Notes: a model not told the origin generated them from the letters alone. A stretch of DNA of 64,000 nucleotides from Spongiivirga sp046524175 (GCF_046524175.1 NZ_JBEFZF010000005.1:310001-374000); one strand, 5' to 3'; positions 35,417 through 45,130 are shown, numbered from the stretch's first letter. Numbers and translations are program-made.

Positions 35417-37720
35417 CTATTCCGTCACTTCAGAATCTGAAGTGTCTTTTTCAGGCATCGATATTGTTGCTGCGGTTACTGAACCATCATAAGCGTTATC
35501 ATATTGCTCTAATAAATTCATGGTCGCTACAATTAGATCTTTGGTTTCTTGTAATAACCCAAAATAGAGTGTCGTGTTTTTCGGACTTGATTCTTCTGTA
35601 CGGGTACGTTGAATTTGCTTATTTATCTTATCAGATACCTGATCAAAAAGCTGCTGTTTTTGATCTAGTATAGCGCCAATATGTTCAAAGTTTTTGTTTT
35701 CAAAAGTTATTTGAATTTCATCAAACAATTCATTTAAATTACCTTCTATTTCTTTCAACTCTTTTATTTGATTAAAACGAAGGTTTTTATGATTGTTATT
35801 AACGTGTTTATAGCTCGCTTTACTAATATATTCAAGCGACTGGGTCATATCTTGTAAATAACCTAAAGTGGTGATGTAAAATTGACTCGCACCATCACTA
35901 GACTCATCAAGATTTTTAATAAAATAGAAAATGTTATCTCTAAGCTCATCAACCTCGACATTGAGCTTGCTAATTCCTTTTTTATTCTTTTTTAGTCGTG
36001 AAAGATCTTGCCTTGCCAAACTATCTAAAGAAGTACTATAAATTTTGTTACCACGTTTTACAACGGATGAAATATTAGCAGCACTTTCTTGAATAACACC
36101 TTGTATCGAGCTACTTTCTGCTTTCTGAAGACTAGTCTCTGTCTTTATTTCTTTACTTTTTTTCCGATGACTAAGAAAATTACGCGTCAAGAAAAAAGCT
36201 GCTAGTAATAGCAACCCAATTATTCCGGGTAGTTTTAAAAAGTAAATTGCAGCTGCCATAACACTTGCTGCCACAAATGCACTGATAGCCGTAAAAAACC
36301 ATCCCCCGATAACGTTAAGCACTCCGGCTACCCGATATACTGCACTTTCAGTTCCCCAAGCACGATCCGCCAATGAGGTACCCATGGTAACCATAAAAGT
36401 TACATAAGTAGTAGATAGCGGTAATTTCATAGAAGTAGCAATAGAAATAAGTACACTGGCGACCATTAAGTTAACGGATGCCCGTACCATATCAAATGCG
36501 GGGGCTTCTTCTTTTCTTGATCTACTTGCAGGAATTTGTGAAAACTGTTTATCAGAAAACTTTTTAAATCCTTCTGGGGTGATTTTATCGATTGTGTAGT
36601 TTGCATTTATAAAAAAGCGTACAAATATTCTTGACAGGTAATTCGGTTCAAAACGCTCGCTTCCTTCATCTTGACGCGCAAGGTCGACTGATGTTTTCAC
36701 AACCGCTTTTGCTTTACTTGAAAACCAAAGGGTTAGTACCATTATTAGTCCAGCTCCTAATAATAATATAGGTTTTGTAGGTACAGCACCAGCAAGACCT
36801 TCCATACTATATGTTGTTGGGTCAGGTGATCCAGCTAATGTCCAACCTTCATAAGAATTAAAAGCTGCAATGGGCACACCAATAAAATTAACCAAGTCAT
36901 TACCTGCAAATGCCATGGCTAATGCGAACGTACCTAGAATAATAATAATCCTATATATATTGATCTTAAAAAACTGAATAAGCGCAAGTGAAACTATGGT
37001 CCAAAAAGCAAAATTGATCCCCACGGTACCCCAAACATTGCCGTTTACAAACGCTTTTACAGAATCACTCATAAAAGCAGCATTCTTGAAACCTTTGATT
37101 AGTAAGAAATATACGATAGACGTAACCGCAATTCCACTAAAAACAGCTCCGTAAATAGGTGACAGTTTTTCAAATTTAAATGACAATACCAATCGCGATA
37201 AAAATTGTGCCAAAGCACCTATACTAAACGCTATAAAGACGGATAGTAAGATGCCTACTATGATCTCCAAAGCTTTATCGGAATTGATATAATTGCCAAG
37301 TGACAAAAAAGTTTCAGTCTCGCTTGAGGCTATTTTGATGACGGCTACGCAAACTGCCGCACCTAATAATTCAAAAACAATAGAAACGGTTGTCGAAGTA
37401 GGGAGTCCCATAGTGTTAAAAAAGTCCAGTAACAGAATGTCTGTTAACATCACGGCGAGGAATATCACCATGATCTCGCTAAACATAAATTGTCCGGGAA
37501 CGAAAATTCCCTTTCTAGCAACTTCCATCATTCCACTAGAAGACAAGGCACCAAAAGCAACGCCAATACTGGCAACGATCATGATTGTTTTGAAGGAAAC
37601 GGCTCTAGAGCCAATAGCCGAATTTAAGAAGTTAACTGCGTCGTTACTAACACCCACAACTAGGTCAATAATAGCTAAGGTTACTAGGGCAACCAGCATG
37701 AAAATATAGATATTCTCCAT
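35417..37720 (-). CDS. PiT family inorganic phosphate transporter with C-terminal PhoU/DUF47-like domain
   Basis: The 767-residue protein shows the duplicated PiT signature: GVSNDAVNFLNSAIGS near residue 23 and AGNDLVNFIGVPIAAF in the first half, and MKLPLSTTYVTFMVTMGTSLADRAWG in the second. It is much longer than E. coli PitA (about 500 residues). The extra part is about 200 C-terminal residues forming a soluble helical region with heptad-like repeats (KNKKGISKLNVEVDELRDNIF, YKHVNNNHKNLRFNQIKELKEIEGNLNEL). That resembles PhoU or DUF47 regulators fused to the permease. It should carry phosphate, or metal-phosphate, with protons or sodium. Confidence 0.9.
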   Translation of the reverse strand: MENIYIFMLVALVTLAIIDLVVGVSNDAVNFLNSAIGSRAVSFKTIMIVASIGVAFGALSSSGMMEVARKGIFVPGQFMFSEIMVIFLAVMLTDILLLDFFNTMGLPTSTTVSIVFELLGAAVCVAVIKIASSETETFLSLGNYINSDKALEIIVGILLSVFIAFSIGALAQFLSRLVLSFKFEKLSPIYGAVFSGIAVTSIVYFLLIKGFKNAAFMSDSVKAFVNGNVWGTVGINFAFWTIVSLALIQFFKINIYRIIIILGTFALAMAFAGNDLVNFIGVPIAAFNSYEGWTLAGSPDPTTYSMEGLAGAVPTKPILLLGAGLIMVLTLWFSSKAKAVVKTSVDLARQDEGSERFEPNYLSRIFVRFFINANYTIDKITPEGFKKFSDKQFSQIPASRSRKEEAPAFDMVRASVNLMVASVLISIATSMKLPLSTTYVTFMVTMGTSLADRAWGTESAVYRVAGVLNVIGGWFFTAISAFVAASVMAAAIYFLKLPGIIGLLLLAAFFLTRNFLSHRKKSKEIKTETSLQKAESSSIQGVIQESAANISSVVKRGNKIYSTSLDSLARQDLSRLKKNKKGISKLNVEVDELRDNIFYFIKNLDESSDGASQFYITTLGYLQDMTQSLEYISKASYKHVNNNHKNLRFNQIKELKEIEGNLNELFDEIQITFENKNFEHIGAILDQKQQLFDQVSDKINKQIQRTRTEESSPKNTTLYFGLLQETKDLIVATMNLLEQYDNAYDGSVTAATISMPEKDTSDSEVTE
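35426..35452 (+). terminator. Intrinsic terminator of the Na/Pi gene inside the PiT coding end
   Basis: CACTTCAG (35426-35433) pairs with CTGAAGTG (35437-35444) over a three-base AAT loop and is followed by TCTTTTTC. It lies 19 bases past the NptA stop, within the last codons of the convergent PiT gene, so the same bases serve as terminator on one strand and as coding sequence on the other. Confidence 0.75.
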
Positions 37721-38042
37721 GTCAAAAATTCTGAGGATAAATGTCTTATATAAATTTCATCAGTATGTTACCGTAATGTTATGTTATAGCAGATAATCTA
37801 GGTTCTTAGTTTACATGATAAAATACAACCAAATCAACAAAATTAGTTGCTGGCAAAGATCAAGATTACAGTATAATTAAAATAGCGCTCCATAATGCAA
37901 AAATTAAACCATTCATTCATAATAAATAATTGGTTATCAGTTAATTATATTTTTAATGTAAATTTAATGTTACCAAATTGTTTCCTAATCAAGAAATTAA
38001 TGTTATGTTTGTAATGTAAAGATTAATTAAAACCTACAAAAG
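37721..38042. other. Divergent intergenic region of 322 bases
   Basis: This very AT-rich gap separates the divergent PiT and MORN-like genes. The only recognised signal is the promoter next to the MORN-like gene, listed separately. No open frame, RNA or strong hairpin is seen. Confidence 0.6.
37981..38011 (+). promoter_or_regulatory. Promoter of the MORN-like gene
   Basis: TATGTTTG at 38004-38011 matches the -7 consensus TAnnTTTG, and TTTC at 37981-37984 is placed 19 bases upstream as a -33 element. The start codon is 32 bases downstream, a normal leader length for Bacteroidota. Confidence 0.6.
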
Positions 38043-38402
38043 ATGAAAAAGATAATCGCAATAATAGCACTAGTAAGTGTGACTTTTTCTTTTGCCCAAG
38101 AGAAAAAGACATTAACATTAAATAAAGAGACCAATTTAATAGAAGCTAAGTTATACCATGATAACGGTGTAATGAGTCAAGAAGGTACCTATAATTTAGC
38201 TGGTAAATTAGAAGGTGCTTGGACTAGCTATAATGAATTTGGTAAAAAAACAGCGGTAGGAGAATATACTAATGGCGTTAAAACTGGGAAATGGTTTTTC
38301 TGGTCAGACAATACTTTAAAAGAAGTTGACTACACAGACAATAGAATCGTAAATGTTAGCCTTTGGACCAATAAGAAGCAAGTAGTTGCTGTTCGAGACT
38401 AA
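38043..38402 (+). CDS. Small exported MORN-repeat-like protein
   Basis: The 119-residue protein has a signal peptide (MKKIIAIIALVSVTFSFAQ) and three or four MORN-like units: LYHDNGVMSQEGTYN, GKLEGAWTSYNEFG, KTAVGEYTNGVKTGKWFFW. Such short proteins are frequent in Flavobacteria; their role is unknown. It has its own promoter and a strong terminator, so it is monocistronic and likely well expressed. Confidence 0.85.
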   Translation: MKKIIAIIALVSVTFSFAQEKKTLTLNKETNLIEAKLYHDNGVMSQEGTYNLAGKLEGAWTSYNEFGKKTAVGEYTNGVKTGKWFFWSDNTLKEVDYTDNRIVNVSLWTNKKQVVAVRD

Positions 38403-38425
38403 CTAATCTGATAATTTAATTACGT

Positions 38426-38460
38426 AAAAAGCCCTAATACTTAGCATTAGGGCTTTTTTT
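38426..38460 (+). terminator. Strong bidirectional terminator
   Basis: AAAAAGCCCTAAT (38426-38438) and ATTAGGGCTTTTT (38446-38458) form a 13-bp stem with a seven-base loop and T tails on both strands. It can end the MORN-like gene on the plus strand and the beta-helix lipoprotein gene on the minus strand. A second, weaker stem (AAAAGCG / CGCTTTT, 38467-38494) stands closer to the minus-strand gene. Confidence 0.9.
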
Positions 38461-38567
38461 AATCAGAAAAGCGCCCATTAACATGAACGCTTTTCCTAGG
38501 TAAGTATTTGTATAATTAATACAAAAAACTATTGCCTTTTATAAACTAACTCTAATTCAAATATTTT

Positions 38568-40601
38568 CTAGTTTCCTGTTGCCCAAGCAAAGGTAGCCAC
38601 ATCAACAGCAGTGCCATTAAATACATCATCATCAACCGTTGTTAGTGCAGTACCATCAACAATTATATTAGCTACTGGGCCATCATCTTTCATATCGACA
38701 TTAGTAACGTAATTAGTCAAAAGTACATTAGTCATTGTTGCACCAGAGTTCTTTTTAAACTGTAATGCAATACCTTCATTAACATCAGTTACTGCTGTAA
38801 AGTTTGTAATTGTTGGGTTTCCATTAGCCCCATCTGCCTCAATAGCTGTTGAGAAACCAGAAATTGTATGAGACACATAGGTATTTGTCAACGTACCATT
38901 CCAACCTTCAGTCCAGTCAACAGAATCATCTTCGTTATTTTCAGAATAGAAATTCGTAACAGATACTGTCCCGCCAAAAAACTCAACACCATCATCTTTA
39001 CCATCAATAGCAGCCACCCACTCAATTGAAGTTCCTGAGCCAACCGCATATAAGGTCAATCCGTTATACTGTGACTCCGCATTAATTTGAGCACCCGCAT
39101 ATCGAATAATTAAATATCTGATTGATCCTGAATTGTCAGTATCATTAGTACCGCCATAAACAATTTGGCCTACCTCAGCAATTGCGTCAGTACCTTCTGT
39201 AGTGGTAGCATCACCGGCAATAACAAGTCCGCCCCAAGTACCAGGAGTTTCAGTCGCCGATGTCATTTCTACTGGATTAGCAGCAGTACCTTGTACATCG
39301 ATAGTTGCTCCTTTTTGTATTACGATATAGGTGCTTGTCTCATCACCTGCTTCTACATCAGCAGTAATTTTAGTCCCTGCAGGAATTGTTAAAGTAGTCC
39401 CCGCTTCCATACTTAATGTTCCCTTTAGGAAATACGAAATAGAAGCATCCAATGTCAAATCAGAAGTTTGGCTACCTCCAATAACTTGCGTCGAAACTTG
39501 GTTATTACTATTTACCCAATCAAACAATGATGCATCGACTGTTGCCGGAGCTACATAACTCAAAGCTGGGTTAGAGGTTTCACCGTCAATAGTAACGTTA
39601 GTTAGCGCACCATTATCTTTATAATCGATAGATGTTGTGTAGCCTTGTAATGATAATCCGGTAATAGTTGCACCAGATTCTTTTTTAAACTGTAATGCTA
39701 AACCTCCTACTGAAGACACTGCTGTTAGGTTTACTAATGACGGATTTCCGTTATTCCCATCAGCCTCAACAGCGGTAGAAAAACCATCTTCCGTATGAAC
39801 AATGTAGGCGTTGGTTAGTGTCCCGTTCCATCCTTCTGTCCAGTCGACTGAATCGTCTTGGTTATTTTCTGAATAGAAGTTGGTCATTGAAACCGTTCCA
39901 CCAAAAAATTCAACACCGTCGTCTTCACCATTAATTGTAGCAACATTGGTTATTGTTGTACCTGAACCTACCGCATAAAGTGTTAAGCCATTATACTGTG
40001 CTTCTGCATTAATTTGTGCTCCTGCATTCTTAATAATCAGATAATTAATTGAACCTGAATTATCAGAATTATTCGTGCCGCCATATCTAATTTGTCCAAT
40101 TTCTGCGATTGCATCTGTACCTTCGGTAGTGGTAGCATCACCAGCAATGACCAATCCACCCCAATCACCAGGATTATCATTTGCAGATGTCATTGTAACA
40201 GGATTTGACGAGGTACCTTGAATATTAATTTGAGCTCCTTTTTGAACAACAATATAGGTGTTGGTCTCACTTCCACTTTGAACAGATGCTGTAATTGTAG
40301 TTCCTGCAGGAATTGTTAATGTCGCACCTGCTTCTACACTAAATGTATTGGTAAGTGTGTATGCAACTGATGCATCTAGCGTTCTATCTTCAGTCATTGA
40401 TCCTGTAAGATTAGTATCTTCACTTATACAAGGCTGGCAAGTCCCACCGCAATCTACACCTGTTTCAGTACCATTTTGGATACCGTCAGAACAGCTAGCC
40501 TGAACTGGAGGAAGATCATCGTCGTTACCACAACTGGTTACTACCAAAGCACCCAATAATAGCATACTTGCAACTTGTGTAAATTTCATCATTGTTTTCA
40601 T
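38568..40601 (-). CDS. Lipoprotein with internally duplicated beta-helix-like domain
   Basis: The 677-residue lipoprotein (lipobox VVTSC, Cys24) has a Cys-rich segment at residues 36-58 (SDGIQNGTETGVDCGGTCQPC pattern), which I associate with exported Bacteroidota proteins. It is followed by two homologous halves of about 300 residues, starting near 65 and 375. Each half contains LDASxxYxL, AGxTLTIPAGTxI, YIVxQKGA, WGGLVIAGDATTTEG, YNGLTLYAVGSGT, DDGVEFFGGTV and DDSVDWTEGWNGTLTN. The strand periodicity suggests a right-handed beta-helix. It lies 31 bases after a TonB receptor gene, so it may be a surface partner, binding the receptor's ligand. Function unknown. Confidence 0.75.
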   Translation of the reverse strand: MKTMMKFTQVASMLLLGALVVTSCGNDDDLPPVQASCSDGIQNGTETGVDCGGTCQPCISEDTNLTGSMTEDRTLDASVAYTLTNTFSVEAGATLTIPAGTTITASVQSGSETNTYIVVQKGAQINIQGTSSNPVTMTSANDNPGDWGGLVIAGDATTTEGTDAIAEIGQIRYGGTNNSDNSGSINYLIIKNAGAQINAEAQYNGLTLYAVGSGTTITNVATINGEDDGVEFFGGTVSMTNFYSENNQDDSVDWTEGWNGTLTNAYIVHTEDGFSTAVEADGNNGNPSLVNLTAVSSVGGLALQFKKESGATITGLSLQGYTTSIDYKDNGALTNVTIDGETSNPALSYVAPATVDASLFDWVNSNNQVSTQVIGGSQTSDLTLDASISYFLKGTLSMEAGTTLTIPAGTKITADVEAGDETSTYIVIQKGATIDVQGTAANPVEMTSATETPGTWGGLVIAGDATTTEGTDAIAEVGQIVYGGTNDTDNSGSIRYLIIRYAGAQINAESQYNGLTLYAVGSGTSIEWVAAIDGKDDGVEFFGGTVSVTNFYSENNEDDSVDWTEGWNGTLTNTYVSHTISGFSTAIEADGANGNPTITNFTAVTDVNEGIALQFKKNSGATMTNVLLTNYVTNVDMKDDGPVANIIVDGTALTTVDDDVFNGTAVDVATFAWATGN

Positions 40602-40632
40602 AGTTAAAAATTGTTGTTAAAAGATATGTTGG

Positions 40633-43485
40633 TTAAAATTTATAGCTTAAGCCAAGGCTCAATCCTACACCATTGGTGTAAGAAAGTACCGTTTCATCTC
40701 TTGTTATTCTTGGTGCAGTATCAGGATTAGCTAATACTTCACCAGAATTTTGTAAAATACTTTGAACTTGTTTTACAGTAGGATTCAATAAATTCTTACC
40801 CGTAAATGTCAGTTTAAAATGCTCGCCAAATTCCTTACTGACCACGGCATCGAGTACTACAAAACCTTTTTCGACAATAGCATCATCATAAAAAGCAACT
40901 CTATTCGCCTGGTCTGTCGGCACACCTAAAGCAAAAATTTTGTCCGATGCAAAATTGGCCGAAATAGATGCCGCCAACGGATTTTCACCAGCCGTATTAA
41001 AGTTCAAACTTCCATTAAATATCCAATCTGATGCGCCTTGTAAATCAGTATCCGTATTATCACCATATTTAAAGGTTCTAATAAGATTTCCGCTTTCATC
41101 ACGAATATCTCTTAGATCTTGCGTATGCCACATTCTTGTTGCATTGAAGATCATATTTAATGCATACCCTTTAGCGTTATCCTCTTCATCAGTATCCGGC
41201 TTTATTAAATCAAGTTTTGTTTCAGCCTCTAGTCCAAAAATCTCCGCTTTTTCTGCAGAATTGAAAAATGAAAACACTCCTGCTGATCCTCGATCTCTTA
41301 CGCGGTTAATTGGGTCATCGATATCTTTGTAAAAAGCAGCTAGCGATATTAGTTGCCCTGCCGATGGGAAATATTCCCATTTTATATCGTAGTTCAAATC
41401 TGTCGAAGCAGCAACATCAACATTACCACGGGTAATTTGCCCAGTTGGAGATACATATTCAAAAGGAGCAATCTCTTTAAATTCAGGAAGTGTAATCGTC
41501 CTACTAGCTGCAAAACGGAATGCATGCTTTTCATTTAGTGAATATTTGGCACTAAAAGTTGGATATACATTATTGTAATTTTGAATACTCTCTCCCGTTC
41601 TTGGAAAAAGGTTACCAATGTCATACGTAACATTAATATTATCTTCTTGCCAGCGTAATCCACCGTTGAAATTCCATTTACCTAAGCCGACATTCACATT
41701 GGTAAAAATGGCCTTAGAATCAAGTGATCCGTCATAAATATCTCTTCTTCGGCCACGACCATTAATACCTAATAAGTTAATTTCCAGTAATTCATCTTGA
41801 AAGTTTGGCAGTTGAAAAATGGAACCAAGATCATCAATTGATGTTGGATTAATCGCATTGGTAGCGGTTTCTTCGACCCCAACAAACTCAGAACTAAATT
41901 CACGTTCCTTATTTCGGTAAGCACCACCAACCTCAACCTTAAACGATCTATTTTCTTCATCTAGAATATTGAAGATATCTTTAATTCGAGCATTGTAGTC
42001 AAAATCTTCAATCTTTTGACTCGATTTTCGCTGTTGGAAACCTCCATTACGGCCCAATTGAATTAAGGTCCCATCAGGATCAAAGTTGATCTCATTTCTA
42101 ATACGATTCGGCTCATCTGCTTCTAAGAAATTAAAACTTCCTGCCCATTCCAATGTATTCTTTTCACCAAAACGATGTGTTCCTAATAGTTGATTTACAA
42201 CCACGTTGGTTTGCTTTGTATTTTGATCTCGGATAAATTGAAATAACCCTTCTGCCGGATTGGTTTCTTCAAAGATGGTTGCTTCGCCATTTCGACCACC
42301 TTCAAAAACTTCATCATTTAATTTATTGATGAAGAAAAAAGTGTATTTCAACTTATTTTTATCGTTAATGAAATAAGTCGCATCTCCTAACAATGTATTC
42401 GTAATCTTTTTACTGTAGGTTGTTGCATCAGTAATGGTATCATCAATAAAGTTCGATCTAAACTGACGGAACAATCCCCTTCTGTATTCGTATGATTGGG
42501 AGTGAGAAGCAGTTAACAATAAAGAAAGTTTCTCTTTCAATCGGTATCCACCGGTAACAGAGGCCGAATAGTTAATAGGATTGTCTTGCTTTACCGTGTT
42601 CCAACTTTGCTGCGTAATTTGCTGCAACAACTGACGCGGTTGTTTGTAAAAACCGAAGCTTGCATCATTCAAATTAGGTGACACCCGAAAATTATCAAAT
42701 ACACCACTTTGCGCAACATTCGTATTTACTCCAGAACTTACACTTGCTGAAAATTCAGAATCTCCAGCCAGAGTTCGCGAAACAATGTTAACATTACCAG
42801 AAGACTGATCGGCCGAAGATGCTACCGCATAGGTTTTACTAATACCAACATTTTGAATCACTCTAGTTGGAAATAATGACAAATCAATATTCTTTCTATC
42901 GACGTCGTCTGACGGTACGGGCAATCCATTTAAAGTAGTCGCTAAATAACGATCGCCAAGCCCTCGAACAAAAACGTCACCAGATCCCTCACTTGAGGTA
43001 ACTCCAGAAATTTTAGTTGTGGCTGATGCAGCATCAGAAACACCTACCTTTGCAAGTTCTTTGGCTCCAATACTTTCTACAATTTGAACCGCTTTTTTTT
43101 GTTCTAATAACAAGGCTACCTGAGAGTCTTTTCTAGCTACAGGAGCAGACAATACGACCTCGTCAAGGCTAACCGCACTAGATCCGATTCCTGAATTAAC
43201 CTCAGTTACTTTATTAACCTCTACCACTACATTGGGTATTTCTAACGTTTCATACCCCACAAAGCTTATTACTACTGTATAGGTGCCAGGCTCAAGTCCC
43301 TCTATATTAAAAAGACCATCAAAATCGGTTTGGGCTCCTTTGGTAGTTCCTTTTACTACAACAGTTGCAAACGGTAAAGGATCGTTGTTCATATCCTTGT
43401 CTGTGATTTTACCGGCAATACTACCGGTTTGTGCAAATGCAAATGATGCCATAAACAACATCAAAGCGAATAATTTAATTTTCAT
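40633..43485 (-). CDS. TonB-dependent receptor with carboxypeptidase-regulatory-like N-terminal domain
   Basis: The 950-residue outer-membrane protein has a signal peptide (LFALMLFMASFAFAQ), then a carboxypeptidase-regulatory-like beta-sandwich (residues about 22-110, GSIAGKITDKDMNNDPLPFATV). A plug domain follows (about 120-240, KISGVTSSEGSGDVFVRGLGDRYLATTLNGLPVP), then a barrel of about 700 residues ending GVGLSLGLSYKF with the terminal Phe typical of outer-membrane barrels. No SusD homologue is adjacent, and the plug differs from SusC, so a glycan role is not indicated. With the lipoprotein downstream and phosphate transporters next door, a phosphate- or phosphoester-linked ligand is possible but unproven. 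Confidence 0.9.
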   Translation of the reverse strand: MKIKLFALMLFMASFAFAQTGSIAGKITDKDMNNDPLPFATVVVKGTTKGAQTDFDGLFNIEGLEPGTYTVVISFVGYETLEIPNVVVEVNKVTEVNSGIGSSAVSLDEVVLSAPVARKDSQVALLLEQKKAVQIVESIGAKELAKVGVSDAASATTKISGVTSSEGSGDVFVRGLGDRYLATTLNGLPVPSDDVDRKNIDLSLFPTRVIQNVGISKTYAVASSADQSSGNVNIVSRTLAGDSEFSASVSSGVNTNVAQSGVFDNFRVSPNLNDASFGFYKQPRQLLQQITQQSWNTVKQDNPINYSASVTGGYRLKEKLSLLLTASHSQSYEYRRGLFRQFRSNFIDDTITDATTYSKKITNTLLGDATYFINDKNKLKYTFFFINKLNDEVFEGGRNGEATIFEETNPAEGLFQFIRDQNTKQTNVVVNQLLGTHRFGEKNTLEWAGSFNFLEADEPNRIRNEINFDPDGTLIQLGRNGGFQQRKSSQKIEDFDYNARIKDIFNILDEENRSFKVEVGGAYRNKEREFSSEFVGVEETATNAINPTSIDDLGSIFQLPNFQDELLEINLLGINGRGRRRDIYDGSLDSKAIFTNVNVGLGKWNFNGGLRWQEDNINVTYDIGNLFPRTGESIQNYNNVYPTFSAKYSLNEKHAFRFAASRTITLPEFKEIAPFEYVSPTGQITRGNVDVAASTDLNYDIKWEYFPSAGQLISLAAFYKDIDDPINRVRDRGSAGVFSFFNSAEKAEIFGLEAETKLDLIKPDTDEEDNAKGYALNMIFNATRMWHTQDLRDIRDESGNLIRTFKYGDNTDTDLQGASDWIFNGSLNFNTAGENPLAASISANFASDKIFALGVPTDQANRVAFYDDAIVEKGFVVLDAVVSKEFGEHFKLTFTGKNLLNPTVKQVQSILQNSGEVLANPDTAPRITRDETVLSYTNGVGLSLGLSYKF

Positions 43486-43669
43486 ATTAAGTATTACAAA
43501 TAATTACCGCTGCAAAGAAACCGTCATACTGTAAAGCAGTGGTTAACCAAAAATGAAGTATCAGTAATAAAACAGTTATCTAAATGTTACTAAAAAGACC
43601 TTCCTTTTTTATTTTGGAAACATTTTCATAACACAACAAATAGTATCTTGTGCCAATCAATATGTTACT

Positions 43670-45013
43670 ATGAATTGGGAAGCGCTCCTGTCACTTAAAC
43701 GCTTTGGCGACACTCACAAAAGACTTAGAATTGAACAAGATGAAACCCGACTTGGTTTTGAAGTAGATTATGATCGTATCATATTTTCATCAGCTTTTAG
43801 AAGTTTACAAGATAAAACCCAGGTAATTCCATTATCGAAAACCGACTTCGTTCATACCAGATTAACTCATAGTTTGGAGGTATCTGTGGTCGGAAGATCA
43901 TTAGGTAGAATTGTCGGTAAACAATTATTAGAGCGCCATCCGCAATTAAAGAAAACACATGGATATCAATTTAACGACTTCGGTGCTATTGTAGCTGCCG
44001 CGGCTTTATCTCATGATATCGGAAATCCTCCTTTCGGGCATAGCGGTGAAAAAGCGATTGGAGAATATTTTAAATCAGGTAACGGACTTCAATTTAAAAA
44101 TCAATTATCAGCCAAGGAATACCAAGATCTGATCGATTTTGAAGGTAATGCCAACGGCTTTAAAATTCTTACAGAATCAAGACAAGGTATTGAAGGTGGA
44201 TTGCGATTAAGCTACGCCACTTTAGGCACATTTACAAAGTACCCAAAAGAATCACTTCCCAAGAAACCAACAAGGCATATTGTAGATAAGAAATTTGGTT
44301 TTTTTCAATCAGAAAAAGAGGTATTTATTGATGTAGCGAATGAGCTGGGATTAAACCAAACAAGAACGGGAAAAGACATTAGTTTTAGTCGACACCCCCT
44401 TACTTTTTTAGTTGAAGCTGCAGACGATATTTGTTATACCATTATCGATTTTGAAGATGGTATCAATCTTGGCTTGGTTGATGAAAGTTACGCCTTAGAA
44501 TATCTTATTAATTTGGTAAGAGACACCATTAATACCAAAAAATACAACGCTTTAAAATTTAAGGAAGATCGGTTAAGCTATTTGCGTGCATTGTCGATTA
44601 GTACTTTAATAAATGAGGCTGTTTCTGTATTTCTTGATAATGAAAATGCCATTTTAAATGGTGATTTTGACGTTGCGCTCATTGATAAATGCCGATTTGA
44701 ACCGCAGATTAATGATATCATTAAATTGAGTGTTGAAAATATATACCAATCTAATGAGGTTATTGAAAAAGAAGTTGCCGGTTATAAAATGTTAAACAGT
44801 TTGTTGGATGTTTTTGTCCATGCCGTTGTAAACAATAGCAATGGAAAGGCCAATAACTATGATAAACTGATACTCAAACTGCTCCCAGCTTCTTTACATG
44901 TAGAAAGCAATTCGCTATATAAAAACCTTCTAGACGTCTGTTGTTATGTGGCCAGTTTGACCGATGGTCGTGCGCTGCAATTGTATAAACAAATTAATGG
45001 AGAGGTGGGGTGA
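43670..45013 (+). CDS. dgt: Deoxyguanosinetriphosphate triphosphohydrolase (dGTPase)
   Basis: The 447-residue protein is an HD-domain dNTP triphosphohydrolase: FRSLQDKTQVIPL with the substrate-binding Gln, HTRLTHSLEV with the first metal His, ALSHDIGNPPFGHSGE with the HD pair, and a later DDICYTIIDFEDG segment that completes the metal site. It hydrolyses dGTP (and perhaps other dNTPs) to nucleoside and triphosphate. Related enzymes influence phage defence by lowering dNTP levels. The ATG at 43670 fits the MNWEALLSLKRFG start common in relatives. Confidence 0.92.
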   Translation: MNWEALLSLKRFGDTHKRLRIEQDETRLGFEVDYDRIIFSSAFRSLQDKTQVIPLSKTDFVHTRLTHSLEVSVVGRSLGRIVGKQLLERHPQLKKTHGYQFNDFGAIVAAAALSHDIGNPPFGHSGEKAIGEYFKSGNGLQFKNQLSAKEYQDLIDFEGNANGFKILTESRQGIEGGLRLSYATLGTFTKYPKESLPKKPTRHIVDKKFGFFQSEKEVFIDVANELGLNQTRTGKDISFSRHPLTFLVEAADDICYTIIDFEDGINLGLVDESYALEYLINLVRDTINTKKYNALKFKEDRLSYLRALSISTLINEAVSVFLDNENAILNGDFDVALIDKCRFEPQINDIIKLSVENIYQSNEVIEKEVAGYKMLNSLLDVFVHAVVNNSNGKANNYDKLILKLLPASLHVESNSLYKNLLDVCCYVASLTDGRALQLYKQINGEVG

Positions 45014-45130
45014 AAAATAATTTTATTAACGCTCTTTCCAGCCCATGCAACTCCTGGCTCCTCGCTAAAAATGTCCACCGGACATTTTATTAACGCTCGG
45101 CCCTCCCTCTTGGGCGAGCCCAAAAGGGCA
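45014..45130. repeat. Intergenic repeat cluster downstream of dgt
   Basis: The gap contains TTTTATTAACGCTC twice (about 45023 and 45085) and the inverted repeat AAAATGTCC-ACC-GGACATTTT (about 45068-45088). It also contains the short palindrome TTGGGC-GA-GCCCAA, whose left part (CCCTCTTGGGC) is shared with the 3' end of the tRNA gene a few dozen bases away. The mixture suggests a site where small palindromic elements accumulate. No gene is seen. Confidence 0.6.

Noticed and set aside
40633..43485. SusC assignment for the TonB receptor
   Set aside because: No SusD gene is next to it, the plug differs from SusC, and the partner is a beta-helix-like lipoprotein.
43670..45013. Phage-defence system around dgt and the GIY-YIG gene
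   Set aside because: dgt is a common housekeeping gene in this group, and no other defence genes adjoin; the GIY-YIG gene is better explained by its tRNA context.
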